DNA of 64,000 nt from Apophysomyces variabilis (GCA_002749535.1 MZZL01000387.1:141249-205248); one strand, 5' to 3'. Positions 1 through 11,565 are shown, numbered from the stretch's first letter. Program-made: numbers and translations. Notes: generated from the sequence alone by a model not told the origin.

Positions 1-783
1 CAGCATACTTCCGTCACGTAATTTTTCTTTGGGTACAACTGTACGGATATCGAAGCCAGTTGATGTTTGGTCCAATTCAGCTTTCACCGAACCTGATGCT
101 GGGTCTAGAGACAAGGAAACTGACACGTATTTCAACATGGTAGCACGTACAACAGTTGCCAAGTCGGACACATAATCTGTCATTTGCACGGACGTCGACT
201 CTACCGTGTGCATAAAAATCCTTTTCAGATTTTCGTCAAGATCCGGCCGCAGTAAGGATTTCAAAGGAACCGTACATGTCCTGAAAAGGTTATCCGAGTC
301 TTCATCTTTCTTTTTGGGTCTGTTCTGCTTTCCTTCAGCTTTGACCACAGCCAAGACATCATCGAAGTTATCGACCGCGCATTGTCTCCAAAATTCGCCT
401 GTTTTATGGGACGACGAGAGTCTAGAACGTATCTGTTTCTCTAGTGTCCCTTTAGGGACGCCCGCTTTTTTGTCTGCTTCCTCAAAACTTCCTCGAGGGA
501 TTCTGTCCGCTTTTTCAAGAGCTTGTCGCAAACGATTCGTCCTTTTTTCTTGAGCCTTCAGTCTCTTTTCTTTTGTTTTGGCAGACTGTTTTCCTTTCTT
601 TGTTTTTCTAGAATTTTTTGTCTCATTTTTCCACAGTTCGTTTGCTATAGTACTCTTCAACTTCTGTAAAAGTACTTCAAGCAAGATATTTTAGGCTTGA
701 TCGTAGGATATCTGAGGCTCTGTTTGCCTTTTCCTTTTTCTTCTGGCGCTACCGCGTGGTGTAGGTAATTGTATTTCGTTCAT
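1..783 (-). pseudogene. Left-truncated gene with in-frame stop, HTH-containing, probably transposon-related
   Basis: Reading the minus strand from the ATG at 783 gives one frame that stays open to the window edge, except for a TAA at 691-693 (codon 31). The frame is otherwise strongly coding: a Lys/Arg-rich stretch, then a segment resembling a psq-type helix-turn-helix (FEEADKKAGVPKGTLEKQ, about 430-490 on the plus strand), then a helical region containing FDIRTVVPKEKL near the edge. I do not recognise a named family. The helical part and the FDIR-type motif resemble, from memory, the N-terminal half of large transposon-encoded proteins of Mucorales, whose decayed C-terminal half I read at 16.9-18.9 kb; that link is inference. 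The stop may be a real inactivating mutation or a sequencing error, since single-N positions lie nearby. No splice-site pair removes the stop while keeping the frame. The gene continues outside the window. Confidence 0.5.
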
Positions 784-2226
784 AAAAAATACAAGAAATG
801 TTGGATCTAGTTCTCAAAAGTAGAACGGAAAGGTGATATGCGAATTGTTGTCTGAACTATTGTCCAATTTTCACTTGACAGATTAGACTGCGAACTTTTC
901 TGATGAAAAAAAAAACTGAAACTTTATCACTTTATTTATGGTGGCTAGCTCTCATGTAGTTGAAAAGGAGAAAGAAGATAACGAGAAAAATTCGATTCGG
1001 GCAACAGAGAAAAAATGGACAAGTCTTTATAACGGTTGGCAAAGAAGGGAAAGACCAAGGATACAAAGTATAAAGAACCTAGGTTATAGTGATTGCTATT
1101 GAGAAAGAAGCGGCAATATGAATAAAGAAAATCACAGGGAAACAAGGGATAAAGGTTAAGCTGACTTAGATATTCATGATCGCACTCCCACTTTTATTCC
1201 TTACCTTTTACTACCTTTATATCCAACCAATCTTGGTTCATGGAAAAAGGCGGAAAAGGTTCGCTTGCAACGTATCAGTGAAAGAAGAAAACAAAGTACG
1301 AGAGCAGAAAAGGCACACAAGTAAATGTCTTTATGTCGGATACGAGCCGCATAATTGCTCCAGTTGGTTGGGTTGATTTAGCCTTGCATCAAAAGATCGA
1401 TAAAAGCCGGGCACTTGCTGTACCCTTCCATCTCAAAATCAAAGACCTGCATGCTCCAGAAATCGCGTGGCCTCTGTTCGCAGTAACATCGTACATTGCA
1501 ACAGAAATCTCATACAGTTGCGTAAACTCGCCTCCGTGTTTACATAAAAGTAATACATGCACAAATTGAGCGGTACTTCACATGTATAATCTTTTTGGAT
1601 TGCCCCCATCAACGGTCGATGTAATTGTATATTTTCTCATAGACTTGTGGGTGGTTTTTACTCTGCTGCCACATCTTCAAGTCCTTCCCATAAGAATGCN
1701 AGATTCCTGTTGTTATGTTTCCCTTTTCTTTATATATTTTTTTAACCTTATACACCTAACCTTATCTGAATTTAGATTTAGGTGGAAGTGACACACACAG
1801 AGATACTGTGAAGAGAGAGTTTTTGAAAATGTACGATCCCTGGATCATGGCCGGTCTTGTTGAGTATTTCAGTCTGGTCACAATTTGGCTGGTGACCTAA
1901 GTCATGTTATACCTTAGTAGTACATGCACGTTTTATCCAAACATGTCCATTTAGGTGCTGTAGAAACCAAAGCGCATATGTTGTTTCTGTTAAGGTATCA
2001 CAAATGAGGAATAAATACACTTGTTCGCTTGTCTTAAATCTCCAAAGCCAATATACCGAGAATGCGTTTTGATTGTAAACTTGTCACCATAACGGCAGAG
2101 AGATGTTTCATCCCTTGTGTTAAGCTTAACACGGTCGTTCTTACAGAGTTTTAAAACTATCTTAAATCCCATCAGTTCTATTACTTAATTATTTTCAAGT
2201 TCTCCCTCCCTTCTTGTTAATTCTTC
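784..2226. other. Intergenic, no supported gene
   Basis: Only short open frames without family resemblance are seen on either strand. There is one ambiguous base (N) at 1700; the flanks of this N do not repeat each other, so it may be a simple ambiguous call or a contig join. The right part leads into the upstream region of RPS23. Confidence 0.5.
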
Positions 2227-3149
2227 CTTTATAATATAGAGAGCCTGATCGATTTGATTGTAAGTTCGAATTCGCTATAGTAAAGTTTCTTTCCTAAAAT
2301 CCATACATGCTATTATATCAGAAAGGTTTACTTGCCAATTATTGCGCGAGTCAAATCCTTCTATCTTTTTCCCTCTGGATCTAGCATAGTTCTCTTCATA
2401 CTTCCGTTTGGCACAAGCTCCATTATCCCAGTCAATTGAACAGGCGACGCTCTTTCGGGTCGAAGTCACGATTTCGCATTCCGAAAAATCGAGGCGCCGG
2501 CAGTGGGGCCCAAAAGCGTTGTGAACACCAGGCGCCAGGCAACCTCCTTTTTTTCAGATCCATCAGCATGGGTATGTAGGAAAAGAGTGATATCTGTTCT
2601 AGAGTTTGTAGGGGATATGGAGATAGAAGACAGATGGATGATTGTGAGAGATGGATTCATCCTAGTTTGATGGTCGACTACCAGAACGAATGGGCCAATG
2701 AACCATGATGCTAATGGGCAACTTGTTTCCTTTTCAACGTAGGTAAGGGACAGCCAAGAGGATTGAACGCAGCCCGTAAGCTTCGCACCCACCGCCGTGA
2801 CCAACGTTGGGCCGATAAGCAATACAAGAAGAGAGCTCTTGGAACCGCTTTCAAGTCTTCTCCCTTCGCCGGCGCCTCTCACGCCAAGGGCATTGTTTTG
2901 GAAAAGATGTAAGTTAAATATATTGCTCCTACTTTTGTTTCTTTTTTTCTGGTAATGGCACTGTATTAACGAGGTTTACTTTGAAATCAGTGGTGTTGAA
3001 GCCAAGCAGCCTAACTCTGCCATTCGTAAGTGTGTTCGTGTCCAGCTTATTAAGAACGGCAAGAAGGTCACCGCTTTCGTCCCCAATGACGGTTGTTTGA
3101 ACTTTGTTGACGAAAACGACGAAGTCTTGATTGCCGGTTTCGGTCGTAA
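2227..3149 (+). repeat. Duplicated partial copy of RPS23 (probable assembly artefact)
   Basis: This 923-bp stretch recurs at 3151-4073 with no difference I can see, including introns and upstream DNA, and the two copies are separated by the single N at 3150. It carries the RPS23 promoter region, the start ATG at 2568, exon 1 (2568-2571), exon 2 (2743-2908) and part of exon 3 (2991-3149), and stops mid-gene at the N. Identity through introns plus an N at the joint is what is expected when two overlapping contig ends are scaffolded without being merged. A very recent real tandem duplication is the alternative. Confidence 0.85.
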
Positions 3150-3491
3150 NCTTTATAATATAGAGAGCCTGATCGATTTGATTGTAAGTTCGAATTCGCT
3201 ATAGTAAAGTTTCTTTCCTAAAATCCATACATGCTATTATATCAGAAAGGTTTACTTGCCAATTATTGCGCGAGTCAAATCCTTCTATCTTTTTCCCTCT
3301 GGATCTAGCATAGTTCTCTTCATACTTCCGTTTGGCACAAGCTCCATTATCCCAGTCAATTGAACAGGCGACGCTCTTTCGGGTCGAAGTCACGATTTCG
3401 CATTCCGAAAAATCGAGGCGCCGGCAGTGGGGCCCAAAAGCGTTGTGAACACCAGGCGCCAGGCAACCTCCTTTTTTTCAGATCCATCAGC

Positions 3492-4182
3492 ATGGGTATG
3501 TAGGAAAAGAGTGATATCTGTTCTAGAGTTTGTAGGGGATATGGAGATAGAAGACAGATGGATGATTGTGAGAGATGGATTCATCCTAGTTTGATGGTCG
3601 ACTACCAGAACGAATGGGCCAATGAACCATGATGCTAATGGGCAACTTGTTTCCTTTTCAACGTAGGTAAGGGACAGCCAAGAGGATTGAACGCAGCCCG
3701 TAAGCTTCGCACCCACCGCCGTGACCAACGTTGGGCCGATAAGCAATACAAGAAGAGAGCTCTTGGAACCGCTTTCAAGTCTTCTCCCTTCGCCGGCGCC
3801 TCTCACGCCAAGGGCATTGTTTTGGAAAAGATGTAAGTTAAATATATTGCTCCTACTTTTGTTTCTTTTTTTCTGGTAATGGCACTGTATTAACGAGGTT
3901 TACTTTGAAATCAGTGGTGTTGAAGCCAAGCAGCCTAACTCTGCCATTCGTAAGTGTGTTCGTGTCCAGCTTATTAAGAACGGCAAGAAGGTCACCGCTT
4001 TCGTCCCCAATGACGGTTGTTTGAACTTTGTTGACGAAAACGACGAAGTCTTGATTGCCGGTTTCGGTCGTAAGGGTCGTGCCATTGGTGATATTCCTGG
4101 TGTCCGTTTCAAGGTCGTCAAGGTCGCCGGTGTCTCTCTTCTCGCCTTGTACAAGGAAAAGAAGGAGAAGCCCAGATCATAA
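3492..4182 (+). CDS. RPS23: 40S ribosomal protein S23 (uS12)
   Basis: Exons 3492-3495, 3667-3832 and 3915-4182 give 438 nt, 145 residues, the usual length for eukaryotic uS12. The product starts [16 protein letters not shown] and contains the conserved loop [20 protein letters not shown] and the C-terminal segment KEKKEKPRS. This protein sits at the decoding centre of the small ribosomal subunit; the PNSA loop contacts the A site and contains the proline that is hydroxylated in other eukaryotes. Exon 1 is only ATGG, so the first intron (GTATGT...GTAG) splits the second codon, a layout common in ribosomal protein genes. A 5-prime-truncated exact copy lies immediately upstream. Two minus-strand frames overlapping the gene (64 and 138 codons) are shadows. 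Confidence 0.97.
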
Positions 4183-4212
4183 ATTGCTTGTTTGCCAATT
4201 TCGTTATCTTGG

Positions 4213-4218
4213 AATAAA
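4213..4218 (+). terminator. Poly(A) signal of RPS23
   Basis: AATAAA lies 31 nt after the RPS23 stop codon, in the expected position for 3-prime end formation. Confidence 0.5.
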
Positions 4219-5002
4219 CGGAAGCCTAATCTAAATATCTCAGACATACAAAGATGGACAGGAGACACAGTTGAGCGGCAAATGAGTGGTTGGGCTACAT
4301 GTGTTTCCGGAGATTGATTTAGAGGAAAGATAAGATATCAAAACCCTCATCTGTGAAATTCTCCATGCCATTTCTAATGCTGTGGCTCCTTGTAAAATGC
4401 GGATATCTTGATCGAACTGGATCTGACATTAGATCTGATAAAAGATCATTCAAATTTTCGATATGCGCCTCATCAATAACAAAAGTCAGCTTCAGGTTCA
4501 TATGAGACGTATGGCTTATAGCTTAAGAAAATGAGTACATCAAAATTATTCTACGTTCCAGAGCTTATAGGAACGCTTCTCTTCTTACGTGACGTTAAGA
4601 AGTTTTGCGTTCTGAAGCATCTGATTGTTTGAACTTTATTCACTAATTTACAGTACCTAACTCGGGGGATCTTCAAAATGTTGGATCCAACAGCTAGTGA
4701 AAACATCTACACTTCTAATATCAGGAGTGGGCGAATGCATTCTATTAGCGATTCTGCGCACCTTGATTCGGTAGTTCAACGCGAATTGATCGGGGTTAGT
4801 TTGAGGCGTTCTAATCGTTTATTGTTTTTTATCGATAAACAGCGCGTTCTTCTAGAAATGTTGATGGTATGAGATAGTGCAATGATATGTGTCGATCAAA
4901 GAGATGGGGAGGGAATGAAGGATGAAAAACAATACACAGTGATCTTAGATGAATGCATATAATCAACATGACCAAAGGTTTTGTTATATATGCCTTTAGC
5001 AT
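4219..5002. other. Intergenic between RPS23 and the J-domain gene
   Basis: The only notable frame is 64 codons at 4678-4872 (plus), with no recognisable motif and no extension by plausible splicing. I see no RNA gene or repeat here. Confidence 0.5.
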
Positions 5003-5653
5003 CTATCGTTCTAATGGCCGCCTTTCGCCTGTAAATTCCATTTCCTTCCACTTCCGGTCCACATAGAGAATACCACCAAGAACAACCCCAAGCCGCCATA
5101 GCCGAGACCAAATAGTCTCTGTCTTGGTATTTCCAGGTGTTGCTGCTTCTTCAATACCTGCAGCCCTTCGTCTCTCGGCCGCATTGTGCATACGTGTTCG
5201 CCGTCTTTGCTCTTCAGCTTCATAATGCTGACTATAATGTTCGCTATGGTTGAACATGGAAGAGGCTTGCTGTTTCATTCTTTCGGCTTGCGCTTTTGCG
5301 CTCGTTGAACCTGTAGCCCTTGCTCGCCGTTTTGCATGCCATGACGCTGACGGACCAGTCGTAAACGGAGAATGCGTGACCGAAGTCCTTGTTCCATAAT
5401 CAAGCTCGCGATCATACTGCATACGACTGGCTTCGTTGCCTAGGACCGCATAGGCCTCATTGACTTCGAGGAATTTCTTATGGGCTTCGGCATTATTAGG
5501 ATTCAGATCAGGATGGTACTTTTTAGATAATCTATAGTACTGGGACTTAATAGCACGCTTGTCTGCACCGCGGTGAATCTGCAAAATGTCATAGTGGTGA
5601 TGTTTATTGCGATGCAAGGCAGCAACGCTTGAATGAAACCCTCTACGCAACAT
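5003..5653 (-). CDS. Mitochondrial J-domain protein, DNAJC30-like
   Basis: A single-exon frame. The start at 5653 gives 216 residues beginning MLRRGFHSSVAALHRN, which looks like a mitochondrial presequence; an in-frame ATG at 5758 would add 35 residues but hides this presequence. Residues about 20-85 form a J-domain with the YYRLSKKYHPDLNP segment carrying the HPD tripeptide that stimulates Hsp70 ATPase. After a basic, Ala/Arg/Gln-rich middle there is a short hydrophobic segment near the C-terminus (LWRLGVVLGGILYV), so the order is presequence, J-domain, single membrane segment. That matches DNAJC30-type proteins of the inner mitochondrial membrane. A role as co-chaperone of mitochondrial Hsp70 is inferred from the family; the exact orthology is not settled. 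Confidence 0.82.
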   Translation of the reverse strand: MLRRGFHSSVAALHRNKHHHYDILQIHRGADKRAIKSQYYRLSKKYHPDLNPNNAEAHKKFLEVNEAYAVLGNEASRMQYDRELDYGTRTSVTHSPFTTGPSASWHAKRRARATGSTSAKAQAERMKQQASSMFNHSEHYSQHYEAEEQRRRTRMHNAAERRRAAGIEEAATPGNTKTETIWSRLWRLGVVLGGILYVDRKWKEMEFTGERRPLER

Positions 5654-6031
5654 AGTTACTGCTGCTGGGAAGAAATGTTCGTTATCACACTCCGCATGAA
5701 GATGGGGAAAAAATGACGCTGAAAACCAAAAATGATACTCCATATCGAGTAATTCCATAAATCTGATAACAAATCCTCAGCCCCACCAGATTATAATCAG
5801 TTGGTTACAGTTTGTTTAGCTATACAGCTACAGTACCCGAACGAACAGATTCGTTTATGTACAAGTCAATCTAATAGAAAAGGAAGGCCCGTATCTTTGC
5901 CATTAGATTATACAGGCAATCATGTGAACAGTAACTAAGCTTCCTACTTGCTCCTAATCTCATACAAAAGCTTCAATTGCATTCCCTTCGCCTAGACAAA
6001 TCTTTTCTCAAAAATAGTTTATTCTTCTCGT

Positions 6032-7410
6032 TCATTTCTGCTTATCTTCTTTCTTATCCTCCTTCGCCTTTTTTTCTGATATATCTTCTAACGCTTTCTG
6101 GATTCGAGCATCACTCGCGTCAACACCGGGAAGAGATCCAAGCACAGCAGACATGATCTCTTGGTTTGCCTCGCTGCCATCACCCATGGATAGCTCCATT
6201 GCTCTTCGTAATTCCTCGTCTTCTGTGGCATCATCCATAGCGACATCCTCTTCCTAATAAGCGTCTTAATATAAGACGGTCCGATAACGATTGAAAATCA
6301 AATTTGCACTTGCCTGTGTCTCATGATGACCCTGTGCATCGCTCATTGACATTGCAAGAGCAGCCTGTAATTCAGCATCCTCATCATCATCTGCAACACG
6401 ATGTGTTTCTACGGTCTTTGAATCTATTGCCATACTGTCACCAGCTGCCGCTGTAGATGATTCCCCATTGGCTGCAGTGCCTTGTTTTGCCGCTTCTGCC
6501 TCCTGACGAGCCTTTTCTTCTTCTAATGAAATACGTAGCGCCTAACAACATTTGTCAAATCTTGCTTCAGGTAATTATTCCTTTCTTACCAATGCCAGCT
6601 CGGGATCAAGGCTGGGATCGACACCAAACTCGTAATCTCCACCTCCAGAACTGAAACCTGCAGCACCAGCATCTTCTCCACCGATTATAGGTGTTGAAAT
6701 TAACATATCGCTCAAAATATGAGGTCCGGGGGGTATGGTTACAAGATGACTATAATGAAGTTAGCATTTCAGTATCCAGATCGCTCAGATTATAGCAGTT
6801 ACCTGTTATCGCTATTGTTTACGTTGTTGACAAATGCTTCCAACTTGGACGTATTCAACGCCTCTTCGCCAAAGTTGATGATATCAACCGCAACATTGTT
6901 TTTCTTCATTTTCTTTGCTAACTTCACCAATGTCCGTTCGTCAGCTTCCACTGGACTACCGACGAAGACGATAATTCGTTGCCTTTGATTTCGGTTCAGT
7001 CTATGCTTCAACGCAAGCTAGCAACAAAAGAAATTTTTAAATGAGAATCTCCTCGAACAGCTGTATAACAAGCTAACTCACTTGTGCAATCTGAACAGCT
7101 GTCAAAAAGTCCGATTTGCCTTCGATTTTAACACCATGAAGTGCGCTTAGGATCTTGCCAACATCCGATGTCAAGGTGACCAAAACTTCGGGACTCTTGC
7201 CTGCCATAGTCATCAAGCCAACAGCATTCTCGGGATTGGAGTTGGTTTTAGATGAGAAAACGTAATTCACGGCTTCATTCTGTGCAATCAATCGTGTAGG
7301 AGTGTAATCGCCATTTCGCATCCACTCGGAATTGTCGACGCTACGTCAGTTAGATGAAAGAACTGCAAAGTCCAGTACACTTACACAATCATTGACGCTT
7401 CCATCACCAT
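6032..7410 (-). CDS. RPN10: 26S proteasome regulatory subunit Rpn10 (PSMD4/S5a)
   Basis: Six exons, 7410-7385, 7340-7082, 7017-6803, 6749-6590, 6541-6314 and 6253-6032, give 1110 nt, 369 residues. The N-terminus [20 protein letters not shown] opens the von Willebrand factor A domain (about 1-190), which docks the subunit on the 19S particle. The C-terminal half carries three apparent ubiquitin-interacting motifs: around 215-232 ([15 protein letters not shown]), 276-290 ([15 protein letters not shown]) and 300-316 ([15 protein letters not shown]), followed by a Lys-rich tail. Human S5a has two UIMs and budding yeast one. It acts as a polyubiquitin receptor of the proteasome. The intron between exons 5 and 6 begins GCAAGT, so it is of the GC-AG type; the frame only closes with this donor. 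The gene is divergent from ATP23. Confidence 0.95.
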
Positions 7411-8369
7411 GCTGACTTTTATTCACTGTTTACAATAAGATAAAGGTTGTGCAATTTCTGTCTTTCAAAGGACAGAGGGAAGTGCTTGCGGAATGTACCA
7501 AAACGGCCAACGATTTCAGCAAGCGCGTCTTTAAGCTGATTACGAATGTGTGTGGGAGACACGTCACGCTCTCGGACAGTTTCCGGGCTCGGAAAGCATA
7601 TCGTAGCCCGGGCGAGCTGAATCGACCACAGTTTCGCATTTTCTTCTACTGGACTGTTAGGAGGACACGACACAGTATGAGTGAAGTCAGTAAAAGAGAC
7701 TTTCATTATGCAGATATAATTGACATTGTTATTTGCTTTCGATTGTCATCATCGACCTAGTCTTGACGTATTATGAAGATGATATTCTATCTGACTAAAA
7801 ATTCCCAAACAATTAAGTACTTTTTAAGTGATTCATAGATCTGTTCTTAGCTATTAGCTTTGATTATACAACCCACATTGTAGTATTCCTTATAACCATG
7901 GAAGATCCGTTCCAATGTGCACTAGAATTTCTGGTATTCATCCTTTAATAGCGAATAAACCACGTATCAAATACACTAAATTCAATTCATATCACGTTTT
8001 CGCTTCGGATTCGCGATAGTAGCGAGCGGCAAAAACGGTTTCCAATAACGTTCACGCTATGGATCTCTAAACGTAAATTTATTGACCTCAGGGGTAACGT
8101 GGCAAGACGGTGTCGGTTTCCTTGGTCAGAATCACAATGACGTAGAAGTGTTATTAGGGAGCTCTATACTATATGGCAGAATCTGCTGTGATGCAGACAT
8201 ATAATACTAATCACGCCCAATGAACAAGGCACATTGATAGCTGTCTCCAATGACTTGGCCTTTGCCAGTGATGCAGCCCGTTACCAGGGCCACATGAAAA
8301 GTGACTTCCATTTTGTGAAGTGGAAAACTATGGTCGCAGAGCTGCGAAAAAACGGACAGCAGACGAGCA
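7411..8369. other. Divergent intergenic region between RPN10 and ATP23
   Basis: About 960 bp upstream of both genes. It contains a 103-codon plus frame at 7449-7760 and its minus-strand mirrors, which share no motif and are likely chance frames. No clear TATA box or known proteasome-gene element was recognised. Confidence 0.45.
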
Positions 8370-9167
8370 ATGCTTGATCAAGCCAGTAACGACCAGTCGC
8401 CACCAGAAAATGCAACGTCCTTAAAAGATATGAAAAAGTTTGAGAGATGGCGTAAGTCGTTGCAATATATAACCGGACTCGGTATGAACGAAGAAGAACA
8501 AAAGCAGTTTCGGTTGCAGCTACAGGCAGAAGCAGAAGAAATGCAATGCCGGCAGTGTGAAGTGTGGAAGGACAATCTGATGAAAAACAGTGAGTCTGCC
8601 AGCAATGAATTACGTACAATATATCAACGCTGTCAACAGGTCCATCCGTGAGGTTTATGCTTGAACATATGAAAAAAGTCGGAAAACCCTTAGGAAAAGA
8701 TGATTTCCTTTGTGCACCTTGTGATGATAGCCGGTCTGGTGGATTTTCACCGGATGACGGTATTCTGCTATGCCAAAACCATTTTGCGTCCAAAGTTCAC
8801 CAGGAGCGAACTATGGTGCATGAGATGATCCATATGTACGATCACCATCGCTTCAAGGTGGATTGGCTGAACTTAAGACATCATGCTTGTAGCGAAGTAA
8901 GTGGAAGGTCTGATAAAGATAGATATATCTGATTGTTGCATAAAGGTTAGAGCGGCTAGTCTTAGTGGTGATTGTCGCTGGACAAGAGAAATCGAACGTG
9001 GATTTTATACTTTCACAAAACAGCATCAAGCCTGCGTAAAGCGACGCGCTGTTCTTTCAGTCATTGAAAATCCGTCATGTAAAAGTAAAGAGGAAGCAGA
9101 AAGAGCAGTCGCAAGCGTATTTGAAAGTTGCTTTGCTGATACAAGGCCCTTTGATGAAATTTACTAG
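8370..9167 (+). CDS. ATP23: Mitochondrial inner membrane protease Atp23
   Basis: Three exons, 8370-8589, 8640-8896 and 8946-9167, give 699 nt, 232 residues, close to the yeast protein (227). The central HEMIHMYDHHR carries the HExxH zinc-metalloprotease motif (about residues 134-138, Glu135 catalytic). The conserved Cys-rich context is present: CRQCEVWKDNLMKNSPSVRF across the first splice junction, ACSEVRAASLSGDC across the second, and CVKRRAVLSV near the C-terminus. In yeast, Atp23 processes the Atp6 precursor in the intermembrane space and also chaperones F0 assembly; a mammalian relative is XRCC6BP1/KUB3. The start at 8370 is the first in-frame ATG. All three exons join in frame with consensus GT-AG sites. 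Confidence 0.93.
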
Positions 9168-9863
9168 TTTAAACCCTTAAAAGAATTGGTTTTTTTTTGG
9201 CATTAGACAGAAGGCCTACCAGTTGTAATATTTCAGAATAGCACAGGGTTAGAAAAATGTTGCCTTCAAGAACCTGAACGAGTAGACTATGAAAATACAA
9301 TTTCTTTTTTTTTCTTTCTCTTTCTGTAGGATACAAAGAAACGTTTTGCCATTAGGAGCATAATCTCGCTGCTAATAGCTGACAACCATTTGTTTGAACA
9401 CATTTACCAGCCACAACTGTCATGTATGACAGCCAAGCGGGCTTCTATTTCTACGTCAATCGGCTGATATCTTTTCAACTGAAATGGCGAAGGACGTAGG
9501 CAGAGAACGAATCAAAGTTCTCCGTGAATTTGTATTACTGCGATAGAAAGCAGATGCTATTCGACCAATTAGCACACCAAAGGTCATACCCTTCATGTGG
9601 AGATTAACGCTGTTCGCTGAGATATACGAAGTACTGCATGTTGAAAAGGATGGAAACACTTATTGGTAGCCATTCCTAGTTTACTTGCTGTTTGTTTCGT
9701 AGCCATGGCTTCCTTCTTCAGAGAGATAAAACTGAACAGCTTCGCCTACGGTTGATAAATTTCCGCTACAGATCGCAATCCCCGCGTCACCGCCAAAAAA
9801 GGCACCATTAAAGGTTTCTTAAAATCCGACTTTTTCTCTCTCTCTTTTCTTATTTTCCTTGTG
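9168..9863. other. Intergenic between ATP23 and YOP1
   Basis: A pyrimidine-rich tract (CTCTCTCTTTTCTT) lies just before the YOP1 start. A 67-codon minus frame at 9456-9659 starts with GTG and is not supported. Confidence 0.45.
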
Positions 9864-10541
9864 ATGAGTACCGGCAGTAGCAATTTATTCATTGTCGATG
9901 GCATTCAATGTCGAGTGAAAGATGGCATTACCAGGCTAGATTCCGAGCTTAGCCAATACAAGTACTGCAATGAGTTTGAGCGTCGGACAGGCATACCAAA
10001 AAGCTACGTTGTGGTTGGCACGGCAGGCTTATGTTTGATCATGATAATTTTCAATTTTGCTGGTCAACTTCTCACCAATGCTATATCATGGGTGTATCCT
10101 GGTATGACACGTCTCCCAATTGAGGAAGCTGACCGTTATTTATTAGCATATGCATCTTTCAAGGCCATTGAGACGCCCAGTCCTGACGACGATAAGCAGT
10201 GGTTGACATATTGGACCGTGATTGGTTTCGTTCAAGTGGCCGAATATTTCTCTGATATTCTGCTCTTCTGGTTTCCTTTTTACTATATGTTTAAACTTGC
10301 ACTCATTCTTTGGCTGGCATTGCCACAGTTTAGGGTAGGTGTTCGTATGTGATATTTCCCATGTAGCGTGGATAAACATGGATCTACTTTATAGGGAGCT
10401 GAAATCTTGTATGCACGTTTCCTGCGCCCCTTCCTTCTAAAGGCTCAAACCGACATTGACCACCGTGCTGACGAAGTGCGTCACAAGATTGGCCAATTTG
10501 CTGTTGAACTAGCCACAGGCTCAAGCGCTAAATCGGATTAG
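9864..10541 (+). CDS. YOP1: Yop1/REEP-type ER-shaping protein (TB2/DP1/HVA22 family)
   Basis: Exons 9864-10334 and 10395-10541 give 618 nt, 205 residues. The ATG at 9864 directly follows an in-frame GTG and is the first ATG. Hydrophobic hairpin segments are seen at about 48-80 (VVVGTAGLCLIMIIFNFAGQ) and at about 115-155 (YWTVIGFVQVAEYFSDIL; FPFYYMFKLALILWLALPQF), followed by RGAEILYARFLRPFLLK and a charged amphipathic C-terminus. Family members insert hairpins into the outer leaflet of the tubular ER and bend the membrane, partnering reticulons and, in yeast, Yip1/Sey1. The C-terminal end overlaps nothing, but the 3-prime untranslated region runs into a dispersed repeat beginning near 10.57 kb, which supplies an AATAAA at 10599-10604. 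Confidence 0.92.
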
Positions 10542-10562
10542 CATATATTCCGTTTTACCCAA

Positions 10563-10790
10563 AATACTGTTCATTGAACAATTTGTTACGCTACTCTAAA
10601 TAAATTTTGCGTCCATGCAAGGATCAAGTTTGCGCTAAAAGGGATATAAATATGCGTCATTATTAAGCGGATTATGCGGAAAATATATTTTACTTACGTC
10701 AACTTGGTCCTCCAATAGACACAAAATTCATTCGAGCAGCGTAAAAAATACGTTCATGGTTAGTAAATGGAAGGATAGCCTGACATCTTT
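10563..10790. repeat. Dispersed repeat, copy 1 (diverged)
   Basis: This stretch is recognisably similar to 43906-44130. Shared blocks, in the same order and orientation, include GTTACGCTA.TCTAA, GCACTAAAAG/GCGCTAAAAG, TATGCGTCAT.ATTAA, TTCGAGCAGC/TTGGAGCAGC, ATACGTTCAT and GTTAGTAAATGGAAGGATA. Similarity fades beyond the last block. The product of the repeat, if any, is unknown. Confidence 0.7.
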
Positions 10791-11565
10791 TTTCCTTACC
10801 CCCGAAGTGTATTCCCACGTAATCGTGGGGACCGGCCCCGCACCTGTATCGGTGGGGGCGGCGAGAGAGAGGCACGGCTTCCATGAGTGGCCGGTCGAAG
10901 GTAACGCACTGCAGAGGACTTGAAGCGATGCAACACCTGGCGAAGACTTGGAAGCAGAAGATAATGAATAACACTGCATAAACAGACAAGATTTATTTTT
11001 CACTTCCCGAGTGAAGTGCAGGGAGCTTACTCACACAACCAAGGTGGTTCGGGACAGAGGTCATGCAGGCTAAAGGTTACAGAACCGGGACATCAGTCAT
11101 TCTGTACATATAATCAATGCGAAGTAATACCGGGGATGTTTTGGATAACAGAGCCAAATAATTGAAAAGGTGTTGTCCCTTCGCGTTTATATTGCTCGGG
11201 TCACTGAAACCAAAAATCACAGTCATAAGAAATCGATGGATGTCTTATAGATGACAACAATTCAGAGATAAGACAACAATTCTCCCAGGAGTAAAAACGG
11301 ACTCAGTCTGACAGAAAGTCTGGGACAGAATGGAACATCTGTAATGGAACATATGTAGAGGAAATATACCTTCTTCGTTTGTTTCTATACGTCATTGATA
11401 CTATCATATCCGTTTCTGTCAGTTATGGTATTAGAAGCTGTCAGGGCTATGGTACCCAGTTCCGGTTCTGCTCAATTGTATTGCCTTATATTCCACTTTT
11501 ATTTTCCCTGAATGTAGCTATGTTCTCCTTTTCTTCTATTATATCTTAAACTTTGTCTTTCAGGC

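Noticed and set aside
1690..1710. N at 1700 as another duplicated contig joint
   Set aside because: The sequence before and after the N is not repeated, unlike the joint at 3150.
2466..2882. 138-codon minus-strand frame, repeated at 3390-3806
   Set aside because: It lies antisense across RPS23 exon 2 and intron 1, and recurs only because the DNA is duplicated. It has no motif of its own.
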